A stretch of 64,000 nucleotides of DNA from QHXQ01 sp038322995 (GTDB taxonomy: Bacteria; Acidobacteriota; Blastocatellia; Pyrinomonadales; Pyrinomonadaceae): assembly GCA_038322995.1 (NCBI GenBank), contig JBBQGM010000010.1, positions 3,715-67,714 on the forward strand, given 5' to 3'. A program made the position numbers and the translations under genes. Positions 53,079 to 62,538 of this stretch are shown piece by piece. Each line of letters opens with the position of its first letter. The first letter of the stretch is position 1. The notes beneath the pieces are model-generated. The model was not told where the DNA came from and searched no databases. It saw only the letters and a list, made by a program, of their open reading frames with translations.

Positions 53079-55376
53079 TTACTTGCCAGCGCTCCGCTCC
53101 GGCACGGACATCGAAGGCGGTCTGTCGCCGCGTCCCCATGTGGACGGCTGCGCGCCCATGCGGAGGACGAGCCGCCCGCCGCGCACAAGCTCATCATGCT
53201 TCAGCCATGCGCGGTCAAGCGTGCGCCCGTCGAGCGTCGCCGACTGCACGTATAGATTGGACTCTGAAGTTTCCGGCGCTTCGATGATGAAGGTACGCCC
53301 GCCGCCGAGGTGGATGGTTGAACGTTGAAACAGCGGGCTGCAAATGTAGTAGTAAGGCTGTCCGGCATTCGGGTACAGGCCCATTGCGCCCCACACGTAC
53401 CACGAAGACATCGCGCCGCTGTCGTCGTTACCGGGCAGCCCGCCGCGCCCGGTCGTGTATTCGGTGGCGAGAATGCGTCGCACACGCTCCTGCGTGCGCT
53501 CCGGGCGACCCGCATGAATGTAAAGAAACGCGGCCAGAAAGTCCGGCTCGTTGTTGTGATTATAGAGTGCGTTGTTGAATGCCGGATCGCGCGTCGGTGG
53601 ATTGTTGAAGAAAGCGTCGAGCCACGCGCTGAACGGTTCGTCGCCGCCAAGTTTGTTAATCAGTCCTTGCGCGTCGTGCGGAACATAAGTCCCGTAGATG
53701 TAGCCGCTGCCTTCGTAGAACGGCGCGTCCCAGTAGCTATAATCTTTGTCAGGATAGAAATGCGCCGCTTGAAACGGCGCGAGCCAGCGGCCATCGGCGT
53801 AACGTGGGCGCGCCGAGCGCGTCTCATCACTCCACACATTCAGCCAGTTTTTCGAGCGCGCAAGATACTTGCGACTGTCAGCGGTCTGGCCGAGCGCTTG
53901 CGCCACCTGCGCAATACAAAAATCATCGTAAGCATATTCCATTGTGCGCGAAGTCGAGCGCGGATAATTCATACTCACGTAGCCGAGTTGCTTGTATTCA
54001 GCGAGCGCGCGGCCTTCGTAAAGCGGACGCGGGCTGTCAACCTCCGCGTTCTTGATCAGCGCCTCGTATGCTTTCCGGTAGTCAATGCCGGTCACGCCTT
54101 TCGCCAGCGCATCCGCCACCACGACATCGCCGTTCGAGCCGCCTTGCGTCATACCGTTGGCTCCGGCGATGCGTGAATCGGGCATCCAGCCAGTATGGAT
54201 ATATGTGTCAACGAGCGAGCGCACCATGTCGCGCTCGCGCTCAGGTTGCAGCAACGTTAGGAGCGGAAAGTGGGTGCGGAACGTGTCCCAGATGGCATAG
54301 AAATCTTCGTAGTGCGGCTCGTGGGAATCCCACCAGACATTCTCGCCGGTGAGATCGTGCGGCATGTAGTGTGAATGATAAAGGGCGGTGTAAAAAATCT
54401 TGCGCTGTACTTCCGTGCCGCCCTCAATTTTGATTTGTCCGAGGGCATTCTCCCATGCGGCTTCAGCTTGGCGGCGCACGGCGTCAAAGTCCCAAGCGGG
54501 CATCTCCTGCAAGAGATTAGCACGCGCCTTCTCAGGGCTGATGAAGGAGACACCAATCTTCATCTGCACGGTTTGCTTGTCCGTCGTGTCGAAGGTGGCG
54601 TAAGCGCCGACCGCGCCTTCGTTGGCTGCCGCCGCCGTCCCGGATTCGATGCGGTTATCTCGCCACGTGCCAAAGGCGTCGAACGGGCGATCAAACTCGG
54701 CGGAGAAGTGGATGGTATATGGTGATTGATTCCAGCCGCCGATGAAGTTGCCACTGCCCTCGATGCGATTCGGCGCGATGACGCGCACGTGACAATCAAC
54801 CGGGTGCGGGTTTTTGACGGCATTGTCCCCGGTCTCCGGTTGCACGACGGAACTGACATCCAGCAAGACGTGCGCTAGTTTCGACGCCGGATAGGTGTAG
54901 CGGTGCAGGGCGACGAGCCGCGTCGCCGTCAATTCGACTTGCACATTTGCGCGCGTGAGCCGGACGGTGTAGTAGCCGGGCGCGGCCGCTTCTTCCGTCT
55001 TAGGTGAGCCGAGATTGTTGACGCGCAACTTGCCTACGAGCGGCGTCGTGCGAAAGTTGCCGTACTTACTCGCGCCGCCCGTGCCGCTGACATGGGTCTG
55101 GCTGAAGCCGAGAATGTTTTCGTAAAAGTTATACCCGGCCGTCGTCGGCTTCTCTGTGTCAGGGCTGACGTGAACGAAGCCGAAAGGAATTTGTGCGCCC
55201 GGTACGATGTTGCCGCCGTTCTCCGTGCCGACGAACGGATCGGCGTAAGCGATCAAGGGCTGGGGACGATTCACCGTTTGCGTAAATGCGGGTATAGCCT
55301 GACCGAGCATGAGCGCGATGGCGAGCAATGCGCGCATTACCGTTTGTAAGTGCAGCGAGAGGCGATGCTTCATCAT
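53079..55376 (-). CDS. GH92 family alpha-mannosidase, second copy
   Basis: A 765-residue exported GH92. A signal peptide (RALLAIALMLGQAIPAFTQT) is followed by YADPFVGTENGGNIVPGAQI, PFGFVHVSPDTEKPTTAGYN and FSQTHVSGTGGASKYGNF. Catalytic blocks are YEDFYAIWDTFRTHFPLLTL, NHNNEPDFLAAFLYIHAG and GNDDSGAMSSWYVWGAMGLY. Only distantly related to the GH92 at 38303; the NEPDFLAAFLY form differs from NEPGHHYTYLY, so a different linkage preference is likely. It overlaps the operon of iol genes and GH125 with very short spacers. Confidence 0.93.
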   Translation of the reverse strand: MMKHRLSLHLQTVMRALLAIALMLGQAIPAFTQTVNRPQPLIAYADPFVGTENGGNIVPGAQIPFGFVHVSPDTEKPTTAGYNFYENILGFSQTHVSGTGGASKYGNFRTTPLVGKLRVNNLGSPKTEEAAAPGYYTVRLTRANVQVELTATRLVALHRYTYPASKLAHVLLDVSSVVQPETGDNAVKNPHPVDCHVRVIAPNRIEGSGNFIGGWNQSPYTIHFSAEFDRPFDAFGTWRDNRIESGTAAAANEGAVGAYATFDTTDKQTVQMKIGVSFISPEKARANLLQEMPAWDFDAVRRQAEAAWENALGQIKIEGGTEVQRKIFYTALYHSHYMPHDLTGENVWWDSHEPHYEDFYAIWDTFRTHFPLLTLLQPERERDMVRSLVDTYIHTGWMPDSRIAGANGMTQGGSNGDVVVADALAKGVTGIDYRKAYEALIKNAEVDSPRPLYEGRALAEYKQLGYVSMNYPRSTSRTMEYAYDDFCIAQVAQALGQTADSRKYLARSKNWLNVWSDETRSARPRYADGRWLAPFQAAHFYPDKDYSYWDAPFYEGSGYIYGTYVPHDAQGLINKLGGDEPFSAWLDAFFNNPPTRDPAFNNALYNHNNEPDFLAAFLYIHAGRPERTQERVRRILATEYTTGRGGLPGNDDSGAMSSWYVWGAMGLYPNAGQPYYYICSPLFQRSTIHLGGGRTFIIEAPETSESNLYVQSATLDGRTLDRAWLKHDELVRGGRLVLRMGAQPSTWGRGDRPPSMSVPERSAGK

Positions 55377-55394
55377 CGTTACAGCTCTATCAGA

Positions 55395-56294
55395 TCAAAT
55401 CCCGATCACATCTCGGAGATATTGCCGGCTGCGAAGGGCGCTCGCAAAAGGCTTAACATCGGCGTTGCGCGTGTCCACGTCTTGCTCGACGATGGCCCAG
55501 TCCGAGTAGCCCCCGGCGGCCATGTCCCCAATGACTTGCTTGAGATCAACCGCACCTTCACCGAGTTCGCAGAACACGCCGCGCCGCACCGCCTCAAGAA
55601 AGCCGACTCCGTCCCGGCGCGCGGCCGCTAAGACCGGCAGTTGCACATCCTTCAGATGAAGATGGCGGATGCGCGAGCCGTACAAGCGCACCGCCTCTAC
55701 GGGGTCGCCGCCGCCGAAGAAATAGTGGCCCGTGTCGAGGCAGAGGCCGAGCAGGGCAGGGTCTGTACTAGCACACAGACGCGCGATCTCGTTCGGCGTT
55801 TCGACGAACGTGCCGGCATGGTGGTGAAAAACTGCGGCCAGCCCAAGTTCACTGCAAGCCGCGCCGATGCGGCCGAGTAGCTGCGCCGCGCCGGCCCACT
55901 GCACCTCGCTCATCCCGTCGCGCGCTTCGTCAACCCGGCCCGAGACGGCCATGCGCGCCGCGCTCATCTCATCGGCCAGCACAATCAGCCGCGCGCCCGA
56001 CTGCGCCAGCAACCCGGCCACCTTCATTGCCTCCTGATAGCCCGCCTCGTGGCGTTCCGCATGCGCCAATGGCACAGGCACGAAACTGGCAACCAGTTGC
56101 AGCCCGCGAGCGGCTAATTCAGGCGTTAACTGGCTCGGCTCCGTCGGGAAGTAACCGTAAGGCCCTAGCTCCGTGCCCGCGTAACTTGCCGCGCTGATCT
56201 CATCCAGCACTTGCCGGTAAGGTATCTGCTCGCCCCAGCCGGCAACTTCCATCACGCCCCAACTAACCGGCGCATTCCCGACCTTTATCTTCAT
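55395..56294 (-). CDS. IolE-like TIM-barrel (inosose dehydratase/sugar isomerase family)
   Basis: A 299-residue AP-endonuclease-2-fold barrel. MKIKVGNAPVSWGVMEVAGW and AASYAGTELGPYGYFPTEPS are the IolE-type N-terminus; FVPVPLAHAERHE, LGLAAVFHHHAGTFVETPNE, LCLDTGHYFFGGGDPVEAVR and IRHLHLKDVQ carry the metal-binding Glu/Asp/His set. IolE dehydrates scyllo-inosose after inositol oxidation. It is in line with the iolG-like, iolD and mmsA genes, which supports the assignment. A GH92 gene follows 18 bases after its stop. Confidence 0.85.
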   Translation of the reverse strand: MKIKVGNAPVSWGVMEVAGWGEQIPYRQVLDEISAASYAGTELGPYGYFPTEPSQLTPELAARGLQLVASFVPVPLAHAERHEAGYQEAMKVAGLLAQSGARLIVLADEMSAARMAVSGRVDEARDGMSEVQWAGAAQLLGRIGAACSELGLAAVFHHHAGTFVETPNEIARLCASTDPALLGLCLDTGHYFFGGGDPVEAVRLYGSRIRHLHLKDVQLPVLAAARRDGVGFLEAVRRGVFCELGEGAVDLKQVIGDMAAGGYSDWAIVEQDVDTRNADVKPFASALRSRQYLRDVIGI

Positions 56295-56321
56295 CCTCGG
56301 CTCCTAAGTATTGGCAGTGGC

Positions 56322-57344
56322 TCACAAGAGATCGTCGCCCTGTATTTTCACGGGGCGGTTTTCCTTGAATGACAGGGTGGCAGCCGCGCTGGCCTGTAGC
56401 GCGGCCACGCCATCGGCGCAGGTCACGGCCGGCGATTTGCCCTGCAAGACATTTTCTACAAAGCCCTGAAGTTGTGTGATGTAAGCTTGTTCAAAACGCT
56501 CGGTGAAATAGGGCACGGTGTCGTGGGTGATGCCGTCTTTGGTCATCACCAGCACCGGCGTTTCGCGTAGATACCCGATCTTGAGCGTGCCCTCGGTGCC
56601 GAGAATTTCGGTGCGGATGTCGTAGCCGTAAACGCCGTTCCGGCTGAGATCAATTGTGCCCAGCGCACCGCTCGCGAAATAGAGACTCGTGATGGCGTTA
56701 TCAATGTCGCCGATCTCTTTCATCTCCGGGTAGGCGAGCGTCCCGCCGATGCTGTACACGCTCGCTATGTCGCCCATGTACCAGCGCGCCAGATCGAGAT
56801 CATGGATGCCGCAGTCAACGAACAACCCGCCGCTGTGGGCCGGGTCGAGGTATTCAAGGCTTGGGCGGTACGGGTCACGCGAGGACGATTTGAAAACCAC
56901 CGGCGTGCCGATCACGCCCGCTTCAATCTTGCGCTTGGCCGCCACATACCCTTTATCGAAGCGCCGCATAAAACCCATTTGAAAGAACACGCCCGCCTGT
57001 TCGACGGCGCGCAGCATCTCGCGCGCCTCTGCCAAAGAGATTGATAACGGCTTCTCACAAAAGATTGCTTTGCTATGGCGAACTGCCTCAAGCACGATCT
57101 CTTGATGCGTGCTAGTGGGGCTGACAATGACGACGCCCTCGACCTCTTCATCAGCGATTAACTCTTGATAGCGGGCATACCGTTTGGAGATGCCTAACTC
57201 CGCGCCCGCTGCTGCGACGGCCGCTTCGTTCACGTCGGACACGGCCACCAAATGAGCGCCGACAATGCGGCCATTAAGATATTTGGCATACGAACTGCCC
57301 AAACGCCCCAACCCGATCACGCCAATGCCTAGTCGCTTATTCAT
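56322..57344 (-). CDS. IolG-like Gfo/Idh/MocA oxidoreductase (inositol 2-dehydrogenase-like)
   Basis: A 340-residue NAD-dependent dehydrogenase. GVIGLGRLGSSYAKYLNG is the NAD motif; VIVSPTSTHQEIVLEAVRHS, IFCEKPLSISLAEA (the EKP signature) and MGFMRRFDKGYVAAKRKIE, then DPAHSGGLFVDCGIHDLDLA with the active-site Asp/His, are typical of IolG. It would oxidise myo-inositol (or a related inositol) to an inosose. ATG 57344 is chosen because MNKRLGIGVIGLG starts the fold. It lies 22 bases after the binding-protein gene. Confidence 0.88.
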   Translation of the reverse strand: MNKRLGIGVIGLGRLGSSYAKYLNGRIVGAHLVAVSDVNEAAVAAAGAELGISKRYARYQELIADEEVEGVVIVSPTSTHQEIVLEAVRHSKAIFCEKPLSISLAEAREMLRAVEQAGVFFQMGFMRRFDKGYVAAKRKIEAGVIGTPVVFKSSSRDPYRPSLEYLDPAHSGGLFVDCGIHDLDLARWYMGDIASVYSIGGTLAYPEMKEIGDIDNAITSLYFASGALGTIDLSRNGVYGYDIRTEILGTEGTLKIGYLRETPVLVMTKDGITHDTVPYFTERFEQAYITQLQGFVENVLQGKSPAVTCADGVAALQASAAATLSFKENRPVKIQGDDLL

Positions 57345-57366
57345 CTGTTCTTCGCTCCCACTAAGC

Positions 57367-58335
57367 TTATTTGCTTGCGTCCGTCGCGCCCGCATTTTCT
57401 TTCGTGATCAGTTTGATGGGCACGACGATCTCCGCTTTGATCTGCTCACCCTTAATCAAATGAAATGCGTTCTCCACCGCCAGCGCGCCCATCGCCGAGG
57501 GAGATTGCGCGACGGTGGCGTCCATCGTGCCACGCCCGACGGCTTGGCGGGCTTCGTCCGAAGCGTCGAAGCCGACAACGGTGATCTGCCCGGTTTTTTT
57601 CGCGGCGGCAATTGCTTCGACGGCTCCCAGCGCCATCAGGTCGCTACAGGCGAACACGGCCTGTACCTCAGGGTGCGATTGCAGGATATTTTGAAAGACG
57701 TTGAAGCCTTGGTCTCTTTCCCAGTTGGCTGTTTGCGAAGCGACGATCTCGATGCCCGGCGCAGCCTTGATAGCCTCGCGGAAGCCGCGCAAACGGGAGT
57801 CGCCGGTCTCATGGCCGGGGATGCCTTCAAGCACCGCCACCTTGCCTTTGCCGCCCAGCCGTTTGGCGATGAACTCGCCCGCGAGTTTGCCGCCCTCGTA
57901 ATTGTCCGAGCCGATGAAGGTCGCGATCTTACCCTGCGCTTCGCTCAAAGCTTTGGCGTCCACGCGCGTATCAATGATGAGCACGGGAATGCCCGCGCGG
58001 TTGGCCTTATCAATGGCCGGAACGATCTCGCGCGAGCCGCTCGGCGTGACACAGAGCGCCGCGACTTTGGTCTGAATCAGGTTCTCGACAATCTGCATCT
58101 GCTTCTCGACATCAACCTCGCGATCCGCAGCCTGCACGATCAGATTAACCCCCAACTTTTTGGCTTCCGCTTCGGCACCCTTTTGCATCTCGATAAAGAA
58201 AGGGTTGTTCGCGGTTTTCATCACGAGCGCAATTCTGGGCGCACCGCCGGCCTGGTCGGTACCGCGCTGACAACTAACGAGCGCGATTGACAGGATGCCC
58301 AATAGCATCAGACACAGTTTCTTCTGCATAAACAT
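57367..58335 (-). CDS. CUT2-type sugar/inositol ABC transporter binding protein (lipoprotein)
   Basis: A 322-residue periplasmic-binding protein type 1. The leader ends at a lipobox-like LVSC (about residue 22), so it is a lipoprotein. The fold shows IALVMKTANNPFFIEMQKGA, LIVQAADREVDVEKQMQIVE, LCVTPSGSREIVPAIDKAN, FIGSDNYEGGKLAGEFIAK and AVFACSDLMALGAVEAIAAA, DATVAQSPSAMG. The family includes ribose, allose and inositol binders; the iol context favours inositol. It is the first gene of the three transporter components after the ATPase and permease. Confidence 0.9.
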   Translation of the reverse strand: MFMQKKLCLMLLGILSIALVSCQRGTDQAGGAPRIALVMKTANNPFFIEMQKGAEAEAKKLGVNLIVQAADREVDVEKQMQIVENLIQTKVAALCVTPSGSREIVPAIDKANRAGIPVLIIDTRVDAKALSEAQGKIATFIGSDNYEGGKLAGEFIAKRLGGKGKVAVLEGIPGHETGDSRLRGFREAIKAAPGIEIVASQTANWERDQGFNVFQNILQSHPEVQAVFACSDLMALGAVEAIAAAKKTGQITVVGFDASDEARQAVGRGTMDATVAQSPSAMGALAVENAFHLIKGEQIKAEIVVPIKLITKENAGATDASK

Positions 58336-58368
58336 TTCTCCTTCTGCACAGACGTTTTTACTTGCCTA

Positions 58369-59334
58369 CTATTTCCCGCGCCGCTTCAACCCCATATCGA
58401 TCAGCACGGCGACGATGATGACCGAGCCGATCACGACCTGTTGAATAAAAGACGAGACGCCTAAGAGATTAAGGCCGTTGCGCAGGACGGCCATGATCAA
58501 TGCGCCGATCAAAGTCCCGACGACCGTCCCTTCACCGCCGAGCAAACTCGTGCCGCCGATCACGGTCGCGGCAATCGCGTCCAACTCGTAATTCATCCCG
58601 GCGATAGGTTGCGCGGAATTCAAGCGCGCCGTTAGCAGAATAGCTGCCAGTCCGCTAAGCAGCCCGGCTAACCCGTAAACCAACGTCTTGTATAATTTGA
58701 CGTTGATGCCGGACAGCAGCGCGGCTTCTTCGTTGCCCCCGATGGCGTAAGTGTAGCGACCCAGTTTGGTGCGCCGTAAAACGAAATAGGCGATAGCATA
58801 GACGGCGACCATGATGACCACAGGCGTCGGGACGCGCAGGATTTCGCCGGTGGCGAGGGCGCGAAAACGTTCTGAGAAACCAGAGATCGGCCTGCCTGCC
58901 GTGAACATTAGCGCGCTGCCGCGTGCCACACTCATCATGCCCAGCGTGGCGATGAACGGCGGCAGTCGCCCGATTGTGATCAGCAGTCCGTTCACCACGC
59001 CGCAGAGCAGCCCCGTGCCCAGTCCGATCAGCAACGCCACCGGCAGCGGGAGGCCGCGCAGCAGCGCGCTCGCCATGACCACACCGGCAAAGGCAAGCAC
59101 CGAGCCGACGGATAGATCAATCCCGGCGGTGATGATGACGAATGTCATGCCGACCGCGACAATGGCGATGATGGTCGCCTGCTCAGCTACATTCAGCAGA
59201 TTCGAGATGGTTAAGAAATGAGGCGACAAAGCCCAAAGCACAGCGGTCAGACCCAACAGCCCCGACAAGGTGCCGAGTTGGCGGCCATAGTGAGAAAGAA
59301 AATTCTGGCGCAGGGCTATTCCTCCAGGGCACAT
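58369..59334 (-). CDS. CUT2-type sugar/inositol ABC transporter permease (RbsC-like)
   Basis: A 321-residue inner-membrane protein with eight to ten helices. The conserved blocks VAVGMTFVIITAGIDLSVGS, GVVNGLLITIGRLPPFIATL and GMMSVARGSALMFTAG are typical of RbsC/XylH permeases. IGGNEEAALLSGINVKLYKT and AATVIGGTSLLGGEGTVVGT match the second half. It overlaps the ATPase gene end by 19 bases, so the two are translationally coupled. Confidence 0.92.
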   Translation of the reverse strand: MCPGGIALRQNFLSHYGRQLGTLSGLLGLTAVLWALSPHFLTISNLLNVAEQATIIAIVAVGMTFVIITAGIDLSVGSVLAFAGVVMASALLRGLPLPVALLIGLGTGLLCGVVNGLLITIGRLPPFIATLGMMSVARGSALMFTAGRPISGFSERFRALATGEILRVPTPVVIMVAVYAIAYFVLRRTKLGRYTYAIGGNEEAALLSGINVKLYKTLVYGLAGLLSGLAAILLTARLNSAQPIAGMNYELDAIAATVIGGTSLLGGEGTVVGTLIGALIMAVLRNGLNLLGVSSFIQQVVIGSVIIVAVLIDMGLKRRGK

Positions 59335-60806
59335 TGTAAAATTCTTTCCTGCGTGGCTTCCGCGGCAGAGAACTCACCCGTGATGCGGCCGCCGCGCATA
59401 ACCATGATGCGGTCGCTCATGCCCAACACTTCGAGCATCTCCGACGAGATCATGATGATGGCGACGCCGTTTGCGGTGAGCCGGTTCATCAGCCCATAGA
59501 TTTCGGCCTTCGCGCCCACGTCCACGCCGCGCGTCGGTTCATCGAAGATGAACACTTCGGACTGACAACACAGCCACTTGCTCAAGACCACCTTCTGCTG
59601 ATTACCGCCGCTTAAAAACATGACCTTCTGATCGAGGCCCGGCGTTCTGATCCGCAGGTCTTGCACATATTGACTGGCGGCCCGCTGCTCCGCGCCGGTG
59701 TCCATCAAGCCCCAGCGCGAAAATCTGTCCACACTGGCCAGGCACAGGTTTTCTTTGACCGACAACGGCAAGACCAGACCTTGCGCCTTTCTATCTTCGG
59801 TGAGAAAACCGATGCCGGCATTGATCGCCGCGCGTGGCGAGCCAATCCGCTGCGGCGCACCGTTGATGTAAATGATCCCCGCAGTAATCTTATCGAGACC
59901 GAAGATTGCGCGCGCCAGTTCCGTCCGCCCCGCGCCTAAGAGTCCCGCAATGCCCAACACTTCTCCCTTGTGCAGTGAGAAGCTAATATCTTGCAACCCG
60001 CCTTTTGTGCTTAACCCTTCGACCCGCAAAACTTCCGCGCCCTTCGTGGCGCGCTCCTTCGGGAACAACTCCGTCAATTCACGGTTGACCATCAGGCGGA
60101 TCAGTTCGGCTTTGCTCATCCCGCGCACATCGTAAGTGCCGACTGAACGCCCGTCCCGTAAGACAGTGACCCGGTCGCCGATTTCAAATAGTTCCTCCAT
60201 GCGGTGCGAGATGTAAACGATTGTTGCGCCTTTGGCCTTGAGCCGCCGGATGGTCGCAAAGAGTTCTTTGATCTCATGCTCGGTGAGAGCGGCCGTCGGC
60301 TCGTCCATGATCAGGATGCGGGCGTCGAGTGAGAGCGCCTTGGCCACTTCGACCATCTGTTGATCGGCCACCTTTAGCTCTTTGACTAACCGCTGCGGAT
60401 CGAGCGTCACGCCCAGACTGCTTAAAACGCGCGCCGCCGCTTGAAAGATAGCGCGTTGATTGATCAGTCCCGGCAAACGCTCAGGCTCGCGCCCGAGAAA
60501 GATATTTTCCCCGACCGACAAATGCGGGATGAGATTGAATTCCTGATAGATGATGCCGATGCCTAAGGTTTGCGCGTGCTTGGGGTTTTTAATCTCCACC
60601 TCCGCGCCGTCGAGGAAGATTTGGCCCGCGCTTTTCTGATAAGCTCCGCTCAGGATTTTCATGAGCGTGGACTTGCCCGCGCCGTTCTCGCCGATGAGGA
60701 TATGCACCTCGCCCCGCCGCAACTCGAAATCAACGTCGTCCAACGCCACGACGCCGGGGAACGTCTTCCTGATATGCCGCATTGCCAGCACGGGAGCATC
60801 TGTCAT
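59316..60806 (-). CDS. CUT2-type sugar/inositol ABC transporter ATPase (RbsA/MglA-like, two ABC domains)
   Basis: A 496-residue fused ATPase with two ABC domains. The first has Walker A GENGAGKST, a Q-loop, DARILIMDEPTAALTEHEIK (Walker B) and the following H-loop. The second, degenerate one has GLLGAGRTELARAIFG, FLSGGNQQKVVLSKWL and EVFIFDEPTRGVDVGAKAEI. It powers the permease at 58369. ATG 60806 touches the CTAAATCAGTC end of repeat copy D with no spacer, so its leader lies within that repeat. Confidence 0.94.
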   Translation of the reverse strand: MTDAPVLAMRHIRKTFPGVVALDDVDFELRRGEVHILIGENGAGKSTLMKILSGAYQKSAGQIFLDGAEVEIKNPKHAQTLGIGIIYQEFNLIPHLSVGENIFLGREPERLPGLINQRAIFQAAARVLSSLGVTLDPQRLVKELKVADQQMVEVAKALSLDARILIMDEPTAALTEHEIKELFATIRRLKAKGATIVYISHRMEELFEIGDRVTVLRDGRSVGTYDVRGMSKAELIRLMVNRELTELFPKERATKGAEVLRVEGLSTKGGLQDISFSLHKGEVLGIAGLLGAGRTELARAIFGLDKITAGIIYINGAPQRIGSPRAAINAGIGFLTEDRKAQGLVLPLSVKENLCLASVDRFSRWGLMDTGAEQRAASQYVQDLRIRTPGLDQKVMFLSGGNQQKVVLSKWLCCQSEVFIFDEPTRGVDVGAKAEIYGLMNRLTANGVAIIMISSEMLEVLGMSDRIMVMRGGRITGEFSAAEATQERILQCALEE

Positions 60807-60945
60807 CTAAATCAGTCCTGACAAGATTGAGACAAAGAGAGGAAAGACGTTATCCACGAAATCACACGAAACAGCACGAACCTTTCGCGGTTTTATCTTC
60901 GTGGGATTTCGTGGACACCTTTTCTGTGGCTCCATCTCATAAGTT
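60807..60945 (+). repeat. Palindromic MITE-like repeat, copy D
   Basis: It begins CTAAATCAGTCCTGACAAG at 60807 directly after the ATPase start codon (minus strand). The core ATCCACGAAATCACACGAA starts at 60852 and its imperfect complement, TTCGTGGGATTTCGTGGA, ends at 60915. The inner part differs from the other copies. It separates mmsA from the transporter genes in the operon. Confidence 0.8.
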
Positions 60946-61000
60946 TCGCTATAGTTCGACCTTCTCGCGCAATAAGACTCGCCCGCGACTGCCGCGCAGC

Positions 61001-62479
61001 TTAAAACTTGCGCGACCACTGTTTGGGCCAGCGTTCGATCACGACTTTCTTCTCGGTGTAGAACTCAATGGCGTCGCGCCCCTGACTGTGCATGACGCCG
61101 AGGAAGCTGTCCTTCCAACCGCTGAAAGGGAAGTAAGCCATTGGTGCGGCCACGCCGATGTTGATGCCGACATTGCCTGCCTCCACCTCGTAACGGAACT
61201 TGCGCGCCGCCGCGCCGCTGGTGGTGAAGATCGAAGCCGCATTGCCGTAGAGGCTCTGGGAAAGAATTTCGAGTGCCTCGTCCACCGTCTCGACGTGGAC
61301 GAGGCTAAGCACGGGGCCGAAGATTTCGGTCTTTGATAACTCGCCACCCGCAGGGACGTTTTCCAGCACCGTCGGCTTCAGGAAATTCCCCTGCGCGTGG
61401 TTCTGAATCTGCGCCCCGCGCCCGTCAAGCAGCACGCTCGCCCCTTCGCTCTTGCCTCTGTCAATCAGCCCTTCAATCCGCGCCTTGCTCTCGCGGGTGA
61501 TGACCGGCCCCATCTGGCTGGCCTCTTCAAGGCCGTAGCCGACATTGAGTGAACTGGCGCTCTCTGCAATCGCATCCCTGAAGGTGCGTTGCGCCTCGCC
61601 GACCGTGATCGCGACGGAAACCGCCAGACAACGCTGGCCGGCGCAACCGAAGGCGCTGTCGCTCACGATCTGCGTCGTCGTCTCCATGTCTGCGTCGGGC
61701 AGGATGACCACGTGATTCTTCGCTCCGCCCTGACACTGCACCCGCTTGCCGCTGGCCGAGCCGCGCGTGTAGATATACTTCGCGACCGGGGTCGAGCCGA
61801 CGAAACTGATCGCGCGCACCTGCGGGTGATCGAGCAGCACATCAACCACAGGCTTCGCGCCGTTCACCAGACTCAGCACACCGGGCGGTAAGCCCAATTG
61901 CTCAATCAACTCGAATAAGCGCCGCATCGTCAACGGCACTTTTTCCGAAGGCTTCACGATGAAGGTGTTGCCGCAGGCGATGCCGTAGGGGATGAACCAG
62001 AACGGAACCATGACGGGGAAGTTGAACGGCATAATGGCAGCGACCACGCCGAGCGGTTGCCGAATCATCATCTCGTCAATGCCGCGGGCGACATCTTCGA
62101 GGTTGTAGCCTTGCATCAGCGTCGGGATGCCGCACGCCACCTCGACGTTCTCAATCGCCCGGCGCAACTCCGCCCGCGATTCGACGAGCGTCTTACCGTT
62201 CTCCATGGTGGTCAGCCGGGCCAGTTCTTCAATGTGGTCTTCAAGCAGTTGCTTGAGCTTGAAAAGATATTGAATGCGCTCTTCCGGCGGCGTGCGCCGC
62301 CATGCGGGGAAAGCGGCGGCGGCGGCTTCGATGGCCGCCGTCACATCCGCCGCGCCGTCGAGCGGCACTTGGGCCAGCGTCTCGCCGGTGGCCGGATTCA
62401 GCACGTCCGCGAACTCCGTGGCGGTAGAATCCTGCCACTGGCCGTTAATGTAGTTGGGTAAGCGATTACTCGTTGTCAT
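61001..62479 (-). CDS. mmsA: Methylmalonate/malonate semialdehyde dehydrogenase (CoA-acylating), MmsA/IolA
   Basis: A 492-residue aldehyde dehydrogenase that converts malonic (and methylmalonic) semialdehyde to acetyl-CoA (propionyl-CoA), the last step of myo-inositol catabolism. It shows NGQWQDSTATEFADVLNPAT, QPLGVVAAIMPFNFPVMVPF, FVGSTPVAKYIYTRGSASGK, QCQGGAKNHVVILPDADMET and GCAGQRCLAVSVAITVG with the catalytic Cys, and FPFSGWKDSFLGVMHSQGRD, FYTEKKVV at the end. IolD lies directly upstream. Full family length; ATG 62479 starts at MTTSNRLPNYINGQWQ. Confidence 0.95.
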   Translation of the reverse strand: MTTSNRLPNYINGQWQDSTATEFADVLNPATGETLAQVPLDGAADVTAAIEAAAAAFPAWRRTPPEERIQYLFKLKQLLEDHIEELARLTTMENGKTLVESRAELRRAIENVEVACGIPTLMQGYNLEDVARGIDEMMIRQPLGVVAAIMPFNFPVMVPFWFIPYGIACGNTFIVKPSEKVPLTMRRLFELIEQLGLPPGVLSLVNGAKPVVDVLLDHPQVRAISFVGSTPVAKYIYTRGSASGKRVQCQGGAKNHVVILPDADMETTTQIVSDSAFGCAGQRCLAVSVAITVGEAQRTFRDAIAESASSLNVGYGLEEASQMGPVITRESKARIEGLIDRGKSEGASVLLDGRGAQIQNHAQGNFLKPTVLENVPAGGELSKTEIFGPVLSLVHVETVDEALEILSQSLYGNAASIFTTSGAAARKFRYEVEAGNVGINIGVAAPMAYFPFSGWKDSFLGVMHSQGRDAIEFYTEKKVVIERWPKQWSRKF

Positions 62480-62538
62480 AATTATTCATCCTTCAATCCA
62501 AGCAGACTATGATGGGAAAACTGTAGGGCGCGTGTCGC

